Of a stretch of 64,000 nt of DNA, positions 8,092 to 16,001 are shown one piece after another; within the stretch, counting starts at the first letter, position 1; each line of letters opens with the position of its first letter. Source of the stretch: CAHJXG01 sp964235485 (lineage in GTDB: Bacteria; Pseudomonadota; Alphaproteobacteria; Acetobacterales; Acetobacteraceae). The notes under the pieces are model-generated. The model saw only the letters and a list, made by a program, of their open reading frames with translations. It did no database searches and was not told where the DNA came from. The stretch covers positions 124,001 to 188,000 of the forward strand of contig CAXSAZ010000003.1 in the NCBI GenBank assembly GCA_964235485.1. The letters run 5' to 3'. The translations under genes and the position numbers were made by a program.

Positions 8092-9624
8092 TCAGGCGGC
8101 AACCCGGCGGCGGAGGGCGGCGGCAACGCGGTCCCGCAACGCGCCCCACACTGCCGGCGCTTGCCACCTCACCAGCGCGGCGTATGCGGGCAGCCCGACG
8201 GCGCCGGTCACGACCGCGCGGAGCAGGGGAGCGTCGGCGAGGGACGGCAGCGCCGCCACGGCCAGCCCCACGCCAACCGCGGCGGCGGCGTAGGCTCCCG
8301 GTTGCAGGTACATGAGCGCCACTTGCCAGGCCGTCAGCCCGATCCGCCTGAACACGCGGAATACGTAGATCGGCTGGGTGACGGCGTAAAAGGCGCAAAC
8401 GGCCCAGGCCACGCCGATGGCTTCGTGCAAAAGGGCGCCCAGCGTCACCAGCACGAAAAAAGCCGGCATCTGCCAAACGGCGTAGCGCAGCCCCGCCCTG
8501 AACTCGCCCCGCGCGCTGAGCAGCGCGCCCGCGACCCAGGAGATCGCGTCAAAGGCAAGCCCGATGCTGAGAAGCTGGATGATGGGGATGGACGCGGCCC
8601 AGCGATGGTCGAAGAACCGGGCGATCAACGGCTCGGCCACCGCCGACTGGAGCAGGGCCACCGGCATCACGCAAAAGGACAGCAGCGTGGCGGCGTTGAG
8701 CACGGCGCGGCTTTGCCGCTCCGGGTCGGACTTCATCTGCACCAGGGCGGGATACAGCACGTTGCTGAAATTGCCGGCCAAGGTCCACAAAGGCTGCGCC
8801 GCCAGGCGGAACCCGAAATAATACACGCCGACGGACGCTTGGGTGCCCACCAAGCCAAGCACGATGTAGTCGCCCTGGTTGATGAGGGACGTCAGCACCC
8901 GGATGGCGAAGTTGACCGTGGTGTTGCCGATCACGTACTTCCACCGCGCCCGCTGCGGGCGGAGGTTTGGCTTGGTTGCCGCCAGCCGCCAAAGCACGAC
9001 GGCGCGCAGCGCGGCCACGACTAGCCCGGGCAGCACGAAGCTGTAGGCGCCGAAGCCGTACCAGGCGAGGGCGACCGTCATCAGCACCTGCGCGACCGTT
9101 TCAAACGTGCCGTAGATCGCGAGCACGCCAAACTGCATGCGCGCGCGCAGGACCATCGCCGGCACGTTTGCCAAGGCGCCGATCGGCATCGTCAAGGCGA
9201 GGATGGCCAACAAGCCGATCAGCTCGGGCGTCTTGTAGATGGCCGCGGCCACGGGCGAGGCGGCGACGACCAGGAGGCCCGCCGCGACTCCGAGGCTCAG
9301 GCTGATCCAGAAGGCCGGCCCAAGCCAAAGGCGGAGGGCGCGCTCCCGTTGCAGCACTACGTCGTCGAGGCCCACGTTGGTCAAGGCCGCGGCGATGCTG
9401 GTGACGGTGTAGGTCAGGCCGATGATGCCGAAGTCCGCCGGCTGCAGCAGCGCCGCCAGGACCAGTTGGCTGAACACGCTGGACGCGCGGGCGACCAGGT
9501 TCTGCGCCAGCATCCAGATCAGCCCGTGCAGCGCGCGGCGTCCAAGGGCCGCGATCCCCGGCGCAGGCTCGCCCCCGTGGACCCGGTCCCTTAATCCCTT
9601 GGTGGCGATGCTTTGTCTCCTCAT
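8092..9624 (-). CDS. Wzx-type oligosaccharide flippase
   Basis: This 510-residue MATE/MVF-superfamily protein has 12-14 predicted membrane segments. It shows the features of the polysaccharide biosynthesis (RfbX/Wzx) family: an early segment ending QPADFGIIGL, internal NTTVNFAIR and LINQGDYIVLG helices, and a VYYFGFRLA segment. These proteins flip undecaprenyl-linked oligosaccharides across the inner membrane. ATG 9624 was chosen over upstream ATGs because residues before it are low-complexity translation of a repeated non-coding stretch. The neighbouring GT39-like gene and nucleotidyltransferase cassette support a surface-polysaccharide role. Confidence 0.85.
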   Translation of the reverse strand: MRRQSIATKGLRDRVHGGEPAPGIAALGRRALHGLIWMLAQNLVARASSVFSQLVLAALLQPADFGIIGLTYTVTSIAAALTNVGLDDVVLQRERALRLWLGPAFWISLSLGVAAGLLVVAASPVAAAIYKTPELIGLLAILALTMPIGALANVPAMVLRARMQFGVLAIYGTFETVAQVLMTVALAWYGFGAYSFVLPGLVVAALRAVVLWRLAATKPNLRPQRARWKYVIGNTTVNFAIRVLTSLINQGDYIVLGLVGTQASVGVYYFGFRLAAQPLWTLAGNFSNVLYPALVQMKSDPERQSRAVLNAATLLSFCVMPVALLQSAVAEPLIARFFDHRWAASIPIIQLLSIGLAFDAISWVAGALLSARGEFRAGLRYAVWQMPAFFVLVTLGALLHEAIGVAWAVCAFYAVTQPIYVFRVFRRIGLTAWQVALMYLQPGAYAAAAVGVGLAVAALPSLADAPLLRAVVTGAVGLPAYAALVRWQAPAVWGALRDRVAAALRRRVAA

Positions 9625-9655
9625 GGCCCGTGTTGCGACGCCGCCTGCGGCATGG

Positions 9656-9710
9656 CCCGGCGTGCCATGCAGCGCCGGCGTGCTGCGCGGCGCCCGGCGT
9701 GCCATGCAGC
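9656..9710. repeat. 18-base direct repeat upstream of the flippase gene
   Basis: CCCGGCGTGCCATGCAGC occurs identically at 9656-9673 and 9693-9710, 37 bases apart start to start. The intervening GCCGGCGTGCTGCGCGG resembles a third, degenerate copy. It lies in the 153-base gap between the flippase start and the end of the atzH-like gene. No function can be assigned. Confidence 0.7.
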
Positions 9711-9777
9711 AAGGCCGCACCGAAACGCAAGCGGACCGCTCGGCTTGGCTTGACGCATCGGGAGGGTGGCGCCGACG

Positions 9778-10161
9778 CTACGGCGCCGGGATCACGCTGA
9801 CGTGCGCGGCGACGATGCGCCAGCCCGGCGGCATCCGCGCCCAGCTTTGCTGCTGCCGCCCGAGCTGGCCCGGCGCGCCTTCCCGGGTGAAGGAGGTGCT
9901 CGCGGTGGCGAAGTCCCGGCCGAAGCTGGTGATGACCGTGCGTTCCAGCACGCGCGCCAGCCCCTGCGCCGGGCGCGCGCCGCGGAAGGCGCGGATCGCC
10001 TCGATGCCGTACAGCACCTCTCCCACGCCGTAGCGCACGGTGCGCCCGTCGGCCCAGAACAACTCGTCGAGCACGAGGAGGTCGTTGGTCACGAGAGCGC
10101 GCTCGTAGCGGGCGAAGGCGGCCTCCACCTCCGCCAGCACGTCCGGCAGGTTCACGTCCAT
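9778..10161 (-). CDS. atzH: AtzH/HpxZ-like protein (1,3-dicarboxyurea hydrolase candidate)
   Basis: This 127-residue NTF2-like protein matches the AtzH/HpxZ (DUF3225) family in length and in motifs: the ERALVTNDLLVLDELFW helix, RYGVGE, YGIEAIRAFR, and the C-terminal strands QQSWARMPPGWRIVAAHVS. In Pseudomonas ADP the AtzH enzyme hydrolyses 1,3-dicarboxyurea to allophanate during cyanuric acid mineralisation. HpxZ proteins are linked to oxalurate metabolism, so that remains an alternative. Its ATG overlaps the end of the amidase gene by 10 bases. That overlap shows an atzG-atzE-atzH operon and favours the Atz assignment, given the divergent atzD. Confidence 0.8.
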   Translation of the reverse strand: MDVNLPDVLAEVEAAFARYERALVTNDLLVLDELFWADGRTVRYGVGEVLYGIEAIRAFRGARPAQGLARVLERTVITSFGRDFATASTSFTREGAPGQLGRQQQSWARMPPGWRIVAAHVSVIPAP

Positions 10162-11519
10162 GCCGGGTCCTCCCCAGCGGCGCGGGCCACGCCTGCTTGC
10201 TCAAGGTGGGCGGCGACGCGCAGGCACACGTCCTCCCGCCAGGGCGCCGCCACGACCTGCACGCCCAAGGGCAGCCCCGGCCCCACCACCGGCACGGCCG
10301 CGACCGGCAGGCCGAGGCAGGAGAACGGCTGGGCCAGCAGGCCGACCGTGGCGCGCAGCGGCAGGTCCTGGCCGCCAAGTTGCAGCGTCTTCGCCCCGAG
10401 CGGTGGCGCCGGGCAAGGCGTGGACGGGGCGAGCAGGGCGTCGAAGCGGTCGAACAAGGACAGCATGGCGTTCCGTGCCGCCCGGCGGTGCCGCTGCGCC
10501 GCGGCGTAAAGGCTGCCCGGCACCAGCGCGCCCGCGATCAGCCGGTCCCGCACCTCCGGGTCGAACTCCGCCGCCCGCGTTTGCAGCCGCGGGAGGTGCA
10601 GCGCCGCGCCCTCCACGGCGCTGACGACGTAGGCCGCTTGCCGGGCCAGCGCCGCGCCGGGCCACTCGGCTGCACTCGCGCCCGGCAGCGCCGCCGCCGC
10701 CCGCTCCAGCGCCGCCCAGGCCTCTGGCCCGGCGTTGTCGCGGAAATAGCCGCCGAGCACGCCGATCCGCAATCCTTCGATCCCATCCGCCAGCCGCGCC
10801 GGCTCGACGCTTCGCCCGGCGGCGCAGACGGGGTCGTCGGGATCAGACCCCTGCATCGCTTCATAGGCCAGCGCCACATCCGCCGCCGTGCGCGCGAGCG
10901 GTCCCACGGTGTCGAGCGAGGCCACGAACGGAAACGTCCCCGCCCGCGACAGCCGCCCATAGGTCGGCCGCAGCCCGAACAGGCCGCAGAACGCCGCCGG
11001 CACCCGCACGCTGCCGTTGGTGTCGGAACCGAGCGCCAAGGGCACCAGCCCGGCGCCCACCGCCGCCCCCGACCCGCCGCTGCTGCCGCCCGTCATGCGC
11101 CCGGCGTCGTGCGGGTTGCGGCTCGGGCCGTAATGGGCGTTCTCGCCGGTGAAGTCGTAGGCATACTCGCCCATGTTGAGCGCGCCCACCAGCACGGCCC
11201 CAGCCGCTTCCAGCCGCCGCACCGCCGTCGCGTCCGCGCTTGCGGGCGGCAGGTCCCGGTTGATGCGCGACCCCGCCAGGGTGGGGAGGCCGGCCACGTC
11301 GAACAGGTTCTTGACCGCGAACGGCACGCCCGCGAGCGGCAGGTGCCGCCCGTCCCGGTCCACCCATGCCGCCCGCGCCCGCGCCCGGTCGGCAAGAACG
11401 GCGGTGAAGGCGCCCAAGGCCGGGTCCCGTTCGGCGATGCGGGCCAGCGCGCGCTCCACAACCGCCGCGGCGTCGGCCCGCCCGTCCCGCACCGCGCCCG
11501 CGATGGCGGCGCTGCTCAT
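10152..11519 (-). CDS. atzE: AtzE-type amidase (1-carboxybiuret hydrolase subunit)
   Basis: This amidase-signature enzyme has 455 residues. The Ser-cisSer-Lys triad is visible as Lys70 (PFAVKN), Ser146 in the GGSSGGS loop and Ser170 in SDTNGSVR. AtzE acts with the small subunit AtzG to deaminate 1-carboxybiuret, the product of cyanuric acid ring opening. ATG 11519 overlaps the TGA of the small atzG-like gene, which fixes the start. The nearby ring-opening enzyme and AtzH make the cyanuric acid pathway the best reading. A generic GatA-like or oxalurate amidase remains possible. Confidence 0.82.
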   Translation of the reverse strand: MSSAAIAGAVRDGRADAAAVVERALARIAERDPALGAFTAVLADRARARAAWVDRDGRHLPLAGVPFAVKNLFDVAGLPTLAGSRINRDLPPASADATAVRRLEAAGAVLVGALNMGEYAYDFTGENAHYGPSRNPHDAGRMTGGSSGGSGAAVGAGLVPLALGSDTNGSVRVPAAFCGLFGLRPTYGRLSRAGTFPFVASLDTVGPLARTAADVALAYEAMQGSDPDDPVCAAGRSVEPARLADGIEGLRIGVLGGYFRDNAGPEAWAALERAAAALPGASAAEWPGAALARQAAYVVSAVEGAALHLPRLQTRAAEFDPEVRDRLIAGALVPGSLYAAAQRHRRAARNAMLSLFDRFDALLAPSTPCPAPPLGAKTLQLGGQDLPLRATVGLLAQPFSCLGLPVAAVPVVGPGLPLGVQVVAAPWREDVCLRVAAHLEQAGVARAAGEDPAWT

Positions 11520-11692
11520 GGCGCCCCCGGCGGACGGTCGAGCGGCAAAGGGTCGAGCGCATCGGGCAGGCCCTCCGCAACCTCCGTGCCGAGGCGGAGC
11601 AGCAGGCGCAGGTGGAACAGCACCGCCTCCTCCCATTCCGGGGCGACGGCGATGCCGAGCGCCTCGGCGGGGGCGAGCAGCGGGTCGGCCAT
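11516..11692 (-). CDS. atzG: AtzG-like small subunit (DUF4089)
   Basis: This 58-residue protein starts at ATG 11692. It has the pattern of AtzG/HpxX subunits: an N-terminal segment with AEALGIAV, a central PEWEEAVLFHLRLLLRLG helix, and a short acidic/proline tail (DALDPLP). AtzG binds AtzE in a GatC-like manner and is required for AtzE folding and activity. It overlaps atzE by four bases (ATGA), typical of obligate partners. It is slightly shorter than the usual 65-70 residues. The call rests on length, position and helix pattern and not on a strong motif. Confidence 0.75.
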   Translation of the reverse strand: MADPLLAPAEALGIAVAPEWEEAVLFHLRLLLRLGTEVAEGLPDALDPLPLDRPPGAP

Positions 11693-11838
11693 GGCGTTGC
11701 CCTTTTTGCGAGGAGGAGGCTGGCCCCGTCCGGCGCTGCCGGCGCCTGGTCGGGGCCTCATGGTTGGATTATGGCCCGGGAACCGGCAGCCCGTCCAGCA
11801 GGCGCCGCCGCCCCCGATACCCCGAAAAGGAGATGCCC

Positions 11839-12954
11839 ATGCAAGCCGCCGTGCACCGCCTGCCCGCCGCAGCACCCGACGACGTGTCCGCCCTGCTCGC
11901 CGCCATCGACGCCGGCGCCATCGACCCGGCCCGCATCGTCGCCGTGCTCGGCAAGACGGAGGGCAACGGCTGCGTCAACGACTTCACCCGGGGCTTCGCG
12001 ACGCGGGCCTTGAAAGACGCGATTGCCCATGCCTCGGGCCGGTCCCCCGCGGAGGTGTCCGCCGCCGTCGCCTTTGTCATGTCGGGCGGCACGGAAGGGG
12101 GCCTCGCGCCGCACTGGCTGGTGTTCGAGGCCCGGCCCGCGCCGCCGGGGGAGGCGACGGCCGGGCCGAGGCTCGCCGTCGGCACCGCCATGACGCGCCC
12201 GTTCCTGCCGGAGGAGGTCGGGCGGCTGGCGCAGGCCGAGGCGACCGCCGACGCCGTGCGCCGGGCCATGCGCGACGCTTCCATCATTGCCCCCGCGGAT
12301 GTGCACTACGTGCAGGTCAAGTGCCCGCTGCTGACCCGTGCGCGCGCCGCCGAGGCGGAGGCGCGCGGCCGGCCCGTGGCGACCGGGGACACCTACGAGT
12401 CCATGGGCTTGTCCCGGGGCGCTTCCGCGCTTGGCGTCGCGCTGGCGCTGGGGGAGGTGTCCCCGGCCGCGCTGTCGTCCGACGCGGCGGTTTGCCGCGA
12501 CTTCTCGCTCTGGTCCGCCCGCGCCAGCACGTCGGCCGGCATCGAGCTGATGGAGAACCAGGTCATGGTGCTGGGGAACAGCGCCGCGTGGCGGGGCGAC
12601 CTCCTCATCGGGCACGCGGTCATGGCCGACGCGCTCGACGTGGGCGCGGCGACGTCGGCTTTGGGAGCGGTGGGCATCGCCGCCGCCGGGCAGCTCGGCG
12701 CCGCGGACCGCGCCCGCGTTGCCGCAGTGCTGGCGAAGGCCGAGCCGTCCCGGAGCGGCCTGATCCGGGGCCGCCGCCACACCATGCTGGACGACAGCGA
12801 CATCAACGCGACCCGGCACGCCCGGGCACTGGTCGGCGGCGTGCTGGCGGGCGTGTTCGGCGACACCGCCTTGTTCGTCTCGGGCGGCGCCGAGCACCAG
12901 GGACCCGACGGCGGCGGGCCGGTGGCGGTGATCGCGCGGCAGGGCCGCGTCTAG
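11839..12954 (+). CDS. atzD: cyanuric acid hydrolase / ring-opening amidohydrolase
   Basis: This 371-residue protein is a clear AtzD/barbiturase family member with three-fold internal repetition. Three Lys-Ser dyads can be placed: Lys39 (GKTEGNG) with Ser82 (MSGGTEGG), Lys161 (QVKCP) with Ser232 (STSAGIELMEN), and Lys300 (AKAEPS) with Ser348 (SGGAEHQGP). The enzyme opens cyanuric acid to 1-carboxybiuret; barbiturase is the close alternative. AAGGAG at 11827-11832 abuts the ATG at 11833 but is correctly spaced for the ATG at 11839, which is therefore chosen. It is divergent from atzG-atzE-atzH across a 146-base promoter region, giving consecutive pathway steps. Confidence 0.9.
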   Translation: MQAAVHRLPAAAPDDVSALLAAIDAGAIDPARIVAVLGKTEGNGCVNDFTRGFATRALKDAIAHASGRSPAEVSAAVAFVMSGGTEGGLAPHWLVFEARPAPPGEATAGPRLAVGTAMTRPFLPEEVGRLAQAEATADAVRRAMRDASIIAPADVHYVQVKCPLLTRARAAEAEARGRPVATGDTYESMGLSRGASALGVALALGEVSPAALSSDAAVCRDFSLWSARASTSAGIELMENQVMVLGNSAAWRGDLLIGHAVMADALDVGAATSALGAVGIAAAGQLGAADRARVAAVLAKAEPSRSGLIRGRRHTMLDDSDINATRHARALVGGVLAGVFGDTALFVSGGAEHQGPDGGGPVAVIARQGRV

Positions 12955-12970
12955 GCCGGCGGCGAGCGGC

Positions 12971-14389
12971 TCATCCCTTCCAACCCTGCTTCGGAACGGC
13001 CGAGCGGACCACGCCGGCCAGTTCGGCGATGCAGTCCTCGATCCAGCCGGGCTGGGCGGCGGCGAAACTGAGGCGCAGAAAGGGGGCGGCGGGTTCGGCA
13101 GGGTGCCAATGGCGTCCGGCGCTGACGAGAATGCCGTACGCCGCCGCACGCTGCTCCACCTCCGTGTCGGACACGCCGTCCGGCAGCGCGCACCAAAGGT
13201 GCAGCCCGCCAGCAGGAAGAAGCGGCAGGCAGTCCGGTCCGAGGTGGGCGCGCAAGGCGGCGGCCAGGGCATCCCGCCGGGTGCGCAGCGCCGCGCAAAG
13301 GGTGCGCAGGTGACGCGGCCAGCTCCGCGCCGACACGAGCTGCAAGGCGGTTTCCTGCAAGATGCCCGGCACGAAGAAGTCGTCCGCCAGCCGGGCCGCG
13401 CGTAGCCGTTCCAGCGCCGCGCCGCGGGCGCAGACCGCGCCGACGCGCAGGCCCGGCGCCGCGCACTTGGTCAGTGACCGCACGTAGATGACGTGGCCAT
13501 CCCGGTCCTCCGGGGCAAGCGGCGGGGGCGGGGCGCCGTCCAGGGTGAAATCCCGCGCCCAGTCGTCCTCGATCAGGAACGCGCCCGCCTCCGCCACTGC
13601 TGCGAGCACGCGGGGCCGGCGGTCCGCGGACAGCACCGCGCCGGTCGGGTTCGCGTGGCTCGGCTGGCAATAGAACACGCGGGCGCCGGTGCGGCGGAAC
13701 GCTTCGGCGAGCAGGTCCGGCCGGACCCCGTCGTTGTCGGTGGGCACGGGCACGATCCGCAGCCCCGCCGCCTGCGCCGCCGCCAGGGCGCCGAGGTAGG
13801 TGGGGCTTTCGACCAGCACCGGATCGCCGGGCGCGGCCAAGGCGCGGAAGGCGGCGGCGTTGGCGGCCTGGGTGCCGGGGCAGATCGTCACTTCATGCGG
13901 GTGGGCGCCCGGGACCGCGGCGGCGAACCAGGCGCGCAGCGCCGGCAAGCCCTCCGCCGGCATCCGGCCCCACACGCCGGGCCGCCGCAGCGCGCGGGCC
14001 GAGGCCGCGGCCAGCAGCGCCGTCGGCTGCAGTTCCTCCGGCAGGTAGCCGACGTTCAATGCGCGGGCCTGGTCGGACGGCATCAGGCACAGGCTGCCCA
14101 AGCCGCCGGCCGTGGCCCGGGCCGGCCCGAGCGCCAGGCTTTGCCAGCCCAGGTCGGACGGGGCCTCGTTGCCGCCGGGCTTGTCCGCGACGAAGGTGCC
14201 TTGTCCCGGCCGGGCGTCCAGCACGCCTTCCCGCGCCAGGCCGTCCAGCGCCTGCTGCACGGTGACGGGGCCGACGCGCAGCGCGGCCATCAACGTGCGG
14301 ACGGAGGGCAGGCGCGTCCCGGGGGGCTGCCCGTCTGCCAGGCGGCGCAGGTGTTGCGTGACACGGGCGCTGCTGTTATCTGTTTTCAT
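12971..14389 (-). CDS. MocR-type GntR/aminotransferase regulator
   Basis: This 472-residue protein has a GntR winged helix at residues 1-70 (PPGTRLPSVRTLMAAL, then VTVQQALDGLAREGVL and GQGTFV). A fold-type I aminotransferase-like domain follows. The PLP-binding lysine is in RSLTKCAAPGLRVG, with CQPSHANPTG and IEDDWARDF motifs before it. MocR regulators usually respond to PLP or amino-compound adducts and control the adjacent divergent gene. Here that is a LysE-family exporter 57 bases away, so regulation of export of an amino compound is likely. The ATG lies within a GTTATC/GATAAC inverted repeat that could be its operator. Confidence 0.88.
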   Translation of the reverse strand: MKTDNSSARVTQHLRRLADGQPPGTRLPSVRTLMAALRVGPVTVQQALDGLAREGVLDARPGQGTFVADKPGGNEAPSDLGWQSLALGPARATAGGLGSLCLMPSDQARALNVGYLPEELQPTALLAAASARALRRPGVWGRMPAEGLPALRAWFAAAVPGAHPHEVTICPGTQAANAAAFRALAAPGDPVLVESPTYLGALAAAQAAGLRIVPVPTDNDGVRPDLLAEAFRRTGARVFYCQPSHANPTGAVLSADRRPRVLAAVAEAGAFLIEDDWARDFTLDGAPPPPLAPEDRDGHVIYVRSLTKCAAPGLRVGAVCARGAALERLRAARLADDFFVPGILQETALQLVSARSWPRHLRTLCAALRTRRDALAAALRAHLGPDCLPLLPAGGLHLWCALPDGVSDTEVEQRAAAYGILVSAGRHWHPAEPAAPFLRLSFAAAQPGWIEDCIAELAGVVRSAVPKQGWKG

Positions 14390-14405
14390 GGGAACGTATG
14401 ATAAC
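14375..14405. promoter_or_regulatory. possible MocR operator between divergent genes
   Basis: GTTATC at 14375-14380 and GATAAC at 14400-14405 form an inverted repeat spanning the regulator's start codon. A TATGAT at 14397-14402 would suit a -10 box for the divergent exporter gene. The site is suggested by symmetry and position only. Confidence 0.3.
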
Positions 14406-14446
14406 GCTACTGCGGTCGTCACGGTAACGCAACCCGGAGGGAGGCC

Positions 14447-15043
14447 GTGAGCGCCGGGTTGATGCTGGCCTTCGTTGGGTTCGCCTTCGCCAGCTCCATC
14501 ACGCCCGGGCCGAACAACGCGATGCTCCTGGCGTCCGGCGTGAACTACGGATTTCGCCGCACCTTGCCGCATGTCGCCGGCATCAGCCTGGGCTGCGTCC
14601 TCATGCTCGTCCTGGTCGGCCTCGGCCTTGGACGGGTTTTTGCGGCCGTCCCGCTCATCTACGGCGTGCTGCGCTACGTAGGGGCGGCCTACCTGCTTTG
14701 GCTGGCCTGGACCATCGCCCGGGCCGGGCCGATGACGGGCCGCCCAGCGGGCGGGCGACCGATGACGTTCTGGCAGGCCGCCGCGTTCCAATGGGTCAAC
14801 CCGAAGGCCTGGATCATGGTCGTGGGCGCCGTGACCACCTACGCGCCGCGTGATGCGTTGGCGCAGGATGTCGTGGTGCTGGCCGTGCTGCTCGGCTTGG
14901 TCAACCTTCCCAGCATCTGCGTGTGGGCCGGCTGCGGCACGGCCTTGCGTCCCTTCCTGTCCCACCCCGGCCGGGTCCAGGTGTTCAACAGGGCAATGGC
15001 GTTGCTGCTGGTGCTTTCGCTGCTGCCGGTCCTGAGAAGCTGA
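14447..15043 (+). CDS. LysE/RhtB-family exporter
   Basis: This 198-residue inner-membrane protein has six hydrophobic segments. It carries the family N-terminal motif SITPGPNN near residues 17-24, then GVNYGFRRTLPHVAGISLG and the FQWVNPKAWIM motif near residue 115. These exporters remove amino acids, homoserine lactone-like compounds or metabolite analogues. The GTG start at 14447 is preceded by a strong GGAGGGAGG. It is divergent from a MocR regulator and followed 11 bases later by a PhzF-like gene, so the pair is probably one transcription unit under MocR control. Confidence 0.88.
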   Translation: MSAGLMLAFVGFAFASSITPGPNNAMLLASGVNYGFRRTLPHVAGISLGCVLMLVLVGLGLGRVFAAVPLIYGVLRYVGAAYLLWLAWTIARAGPMTGRPAGGRPMTFWQAAAFQWVNPKAWIMVVGAVTTYAPRDALAQDVVVLAVLLGLVNLPSICVWAGCGTALRPFLSHPGRVQVFNRAMALLLVLSLLPVLRS

Positions 15044-15054
15044 AGGAGAAGGCC

Positions 15055-15987
15055 ATGCGCCGCCGCTACGCCACCGTTGACGTGTTCACCACCACCCCGT
15101 TCAGCGGCAACCCGCTCGCGGTCGTGCTCGACGCCGAGGGCCTGTCCACGGCGCAGATGCAGGCCGTGGCGCGCGAGTTCAACTATGTCGAGACCACCTT
15201 CGTCCTGCCGCCCAAGAACCCGGCCCATACCGCCGAGGTGCGGATCTTCACGCCCGACCGCGAGGTGCCCTTTGCCGGCCATCCCAACGTCGGCACCGCC
15301 TTCGTGCTGGCCCAGCAGGGCGAGGTTTTCAGCCGGGCGATCCGCGACGACGTGGTTTTCGAGGAAAAGGCGGGCTTGGTCCCGGTCCGGGTGCTGCGCG
15401 AGGCCGGCGAGGCGGTCGGCGCTGAGCTGACCGCGCCGGAGCCGTTCCGCCGCGGCGCAGTTATCGACCCGGCGCTCGTGGCGGCCGCGGTTTCGCTGCC
15501 GGTGGGCGAGGTCGCGACGGGCCGGCACGTTCCCACGGTCGCATCCGTCGGCCTGCCGTTCCTGATCGCGGAGTTGCGGAGCCGCGACGCGCTCCGCCGC
15601 ATCCGTCCCGACCCGGCGGCGCTGGCCGAGGCGTTCAGGCTGGCAGGCGTCACCGGCCTGCACCTTTACACCGCCGACACTGCGCCCGGCGACGCGCCGG
15701 GAGGAACGTGCGACCTCAGCGCGCGCATGGTGTGCCGGGTGCCGGTGGTGGTCGAGGACCCGGCGACGGGCAGCGCCAACTGCGCGCTCGTGGCCCTCCT
15801 CGCCCAACTTGACCCGCGGCCGGACACGGCCGTCGAGCTTACGGTGGCGCAGGGCGTGGACATGGGCCGGCCCAGCCTGCTGCACGCGCAGGCGCGCAAG
15901 GCGGGAGGCGTGATCGAGGCCGTGAGCGTCGGCGGACGCTGCGTTGAGATCATGGAAGGCCGCTTCAGCCTGACCGGGCAGGGGTAG
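15055..15987 (+). CDS. PhzF-family isomerase
   Basis: This 310-residue protein has the duplicated diaminopimelate-epimerase fold of PhzF proteins. It begins with VDVFTTTPFSGNPLAVV. The catalytic glutamate lies in NYVETTFV near residue 45, FAGHPNVGTAF near residue 78, and the second-half signature EDPATGSAN near residue 238. Outside phenazine gene clusters such proteins act as isomerases or epimerases of unknown substrate. No phenazine genes lie nearby. The close spacing to the LysE-type exporter suggests metabolism of the exported compound. AAGGAGAAGG at 15043-15052 serves as ribosome-binding site. Confidence 0.88.
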   Translation: MRRRYATVDVFTTTPFSGNPLAVVLDAEGLSTAQMQAVAREFNYVETTFVLPPKNPAHTAEVRIFTPDREVPFAGHPNVGTAFVLAQQGEVFSRAIRDDVVFEEKAGLVPVRVLREAGEAVGAELTAPEPFRRGAVIDPALVAAAVSLPVGEVATGRHVPTVASVGLPFLIAELRSRDALRRIRPDPAALAEAFRLAGVTGLHLYTADTAPGDAPGGTCDLSARMVCRVPVVVEDPATGSANCALVALLAQLDPRPDTAVELTVAQGVDMGRPSLLHAQARKAGGVIEAVSVGGRCVEIMEGRFSLTGQG

Positions 15988-16001
15988 CCGCGCCCGCCGG
16001 G

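Noticed and set aside
10197..13313. A 1038-codon plus-strand frame across atzE and atzD
   Set aside because: It is antisense to the amidase with its intact triad and out of frame with atzD; a high-GC artefact.
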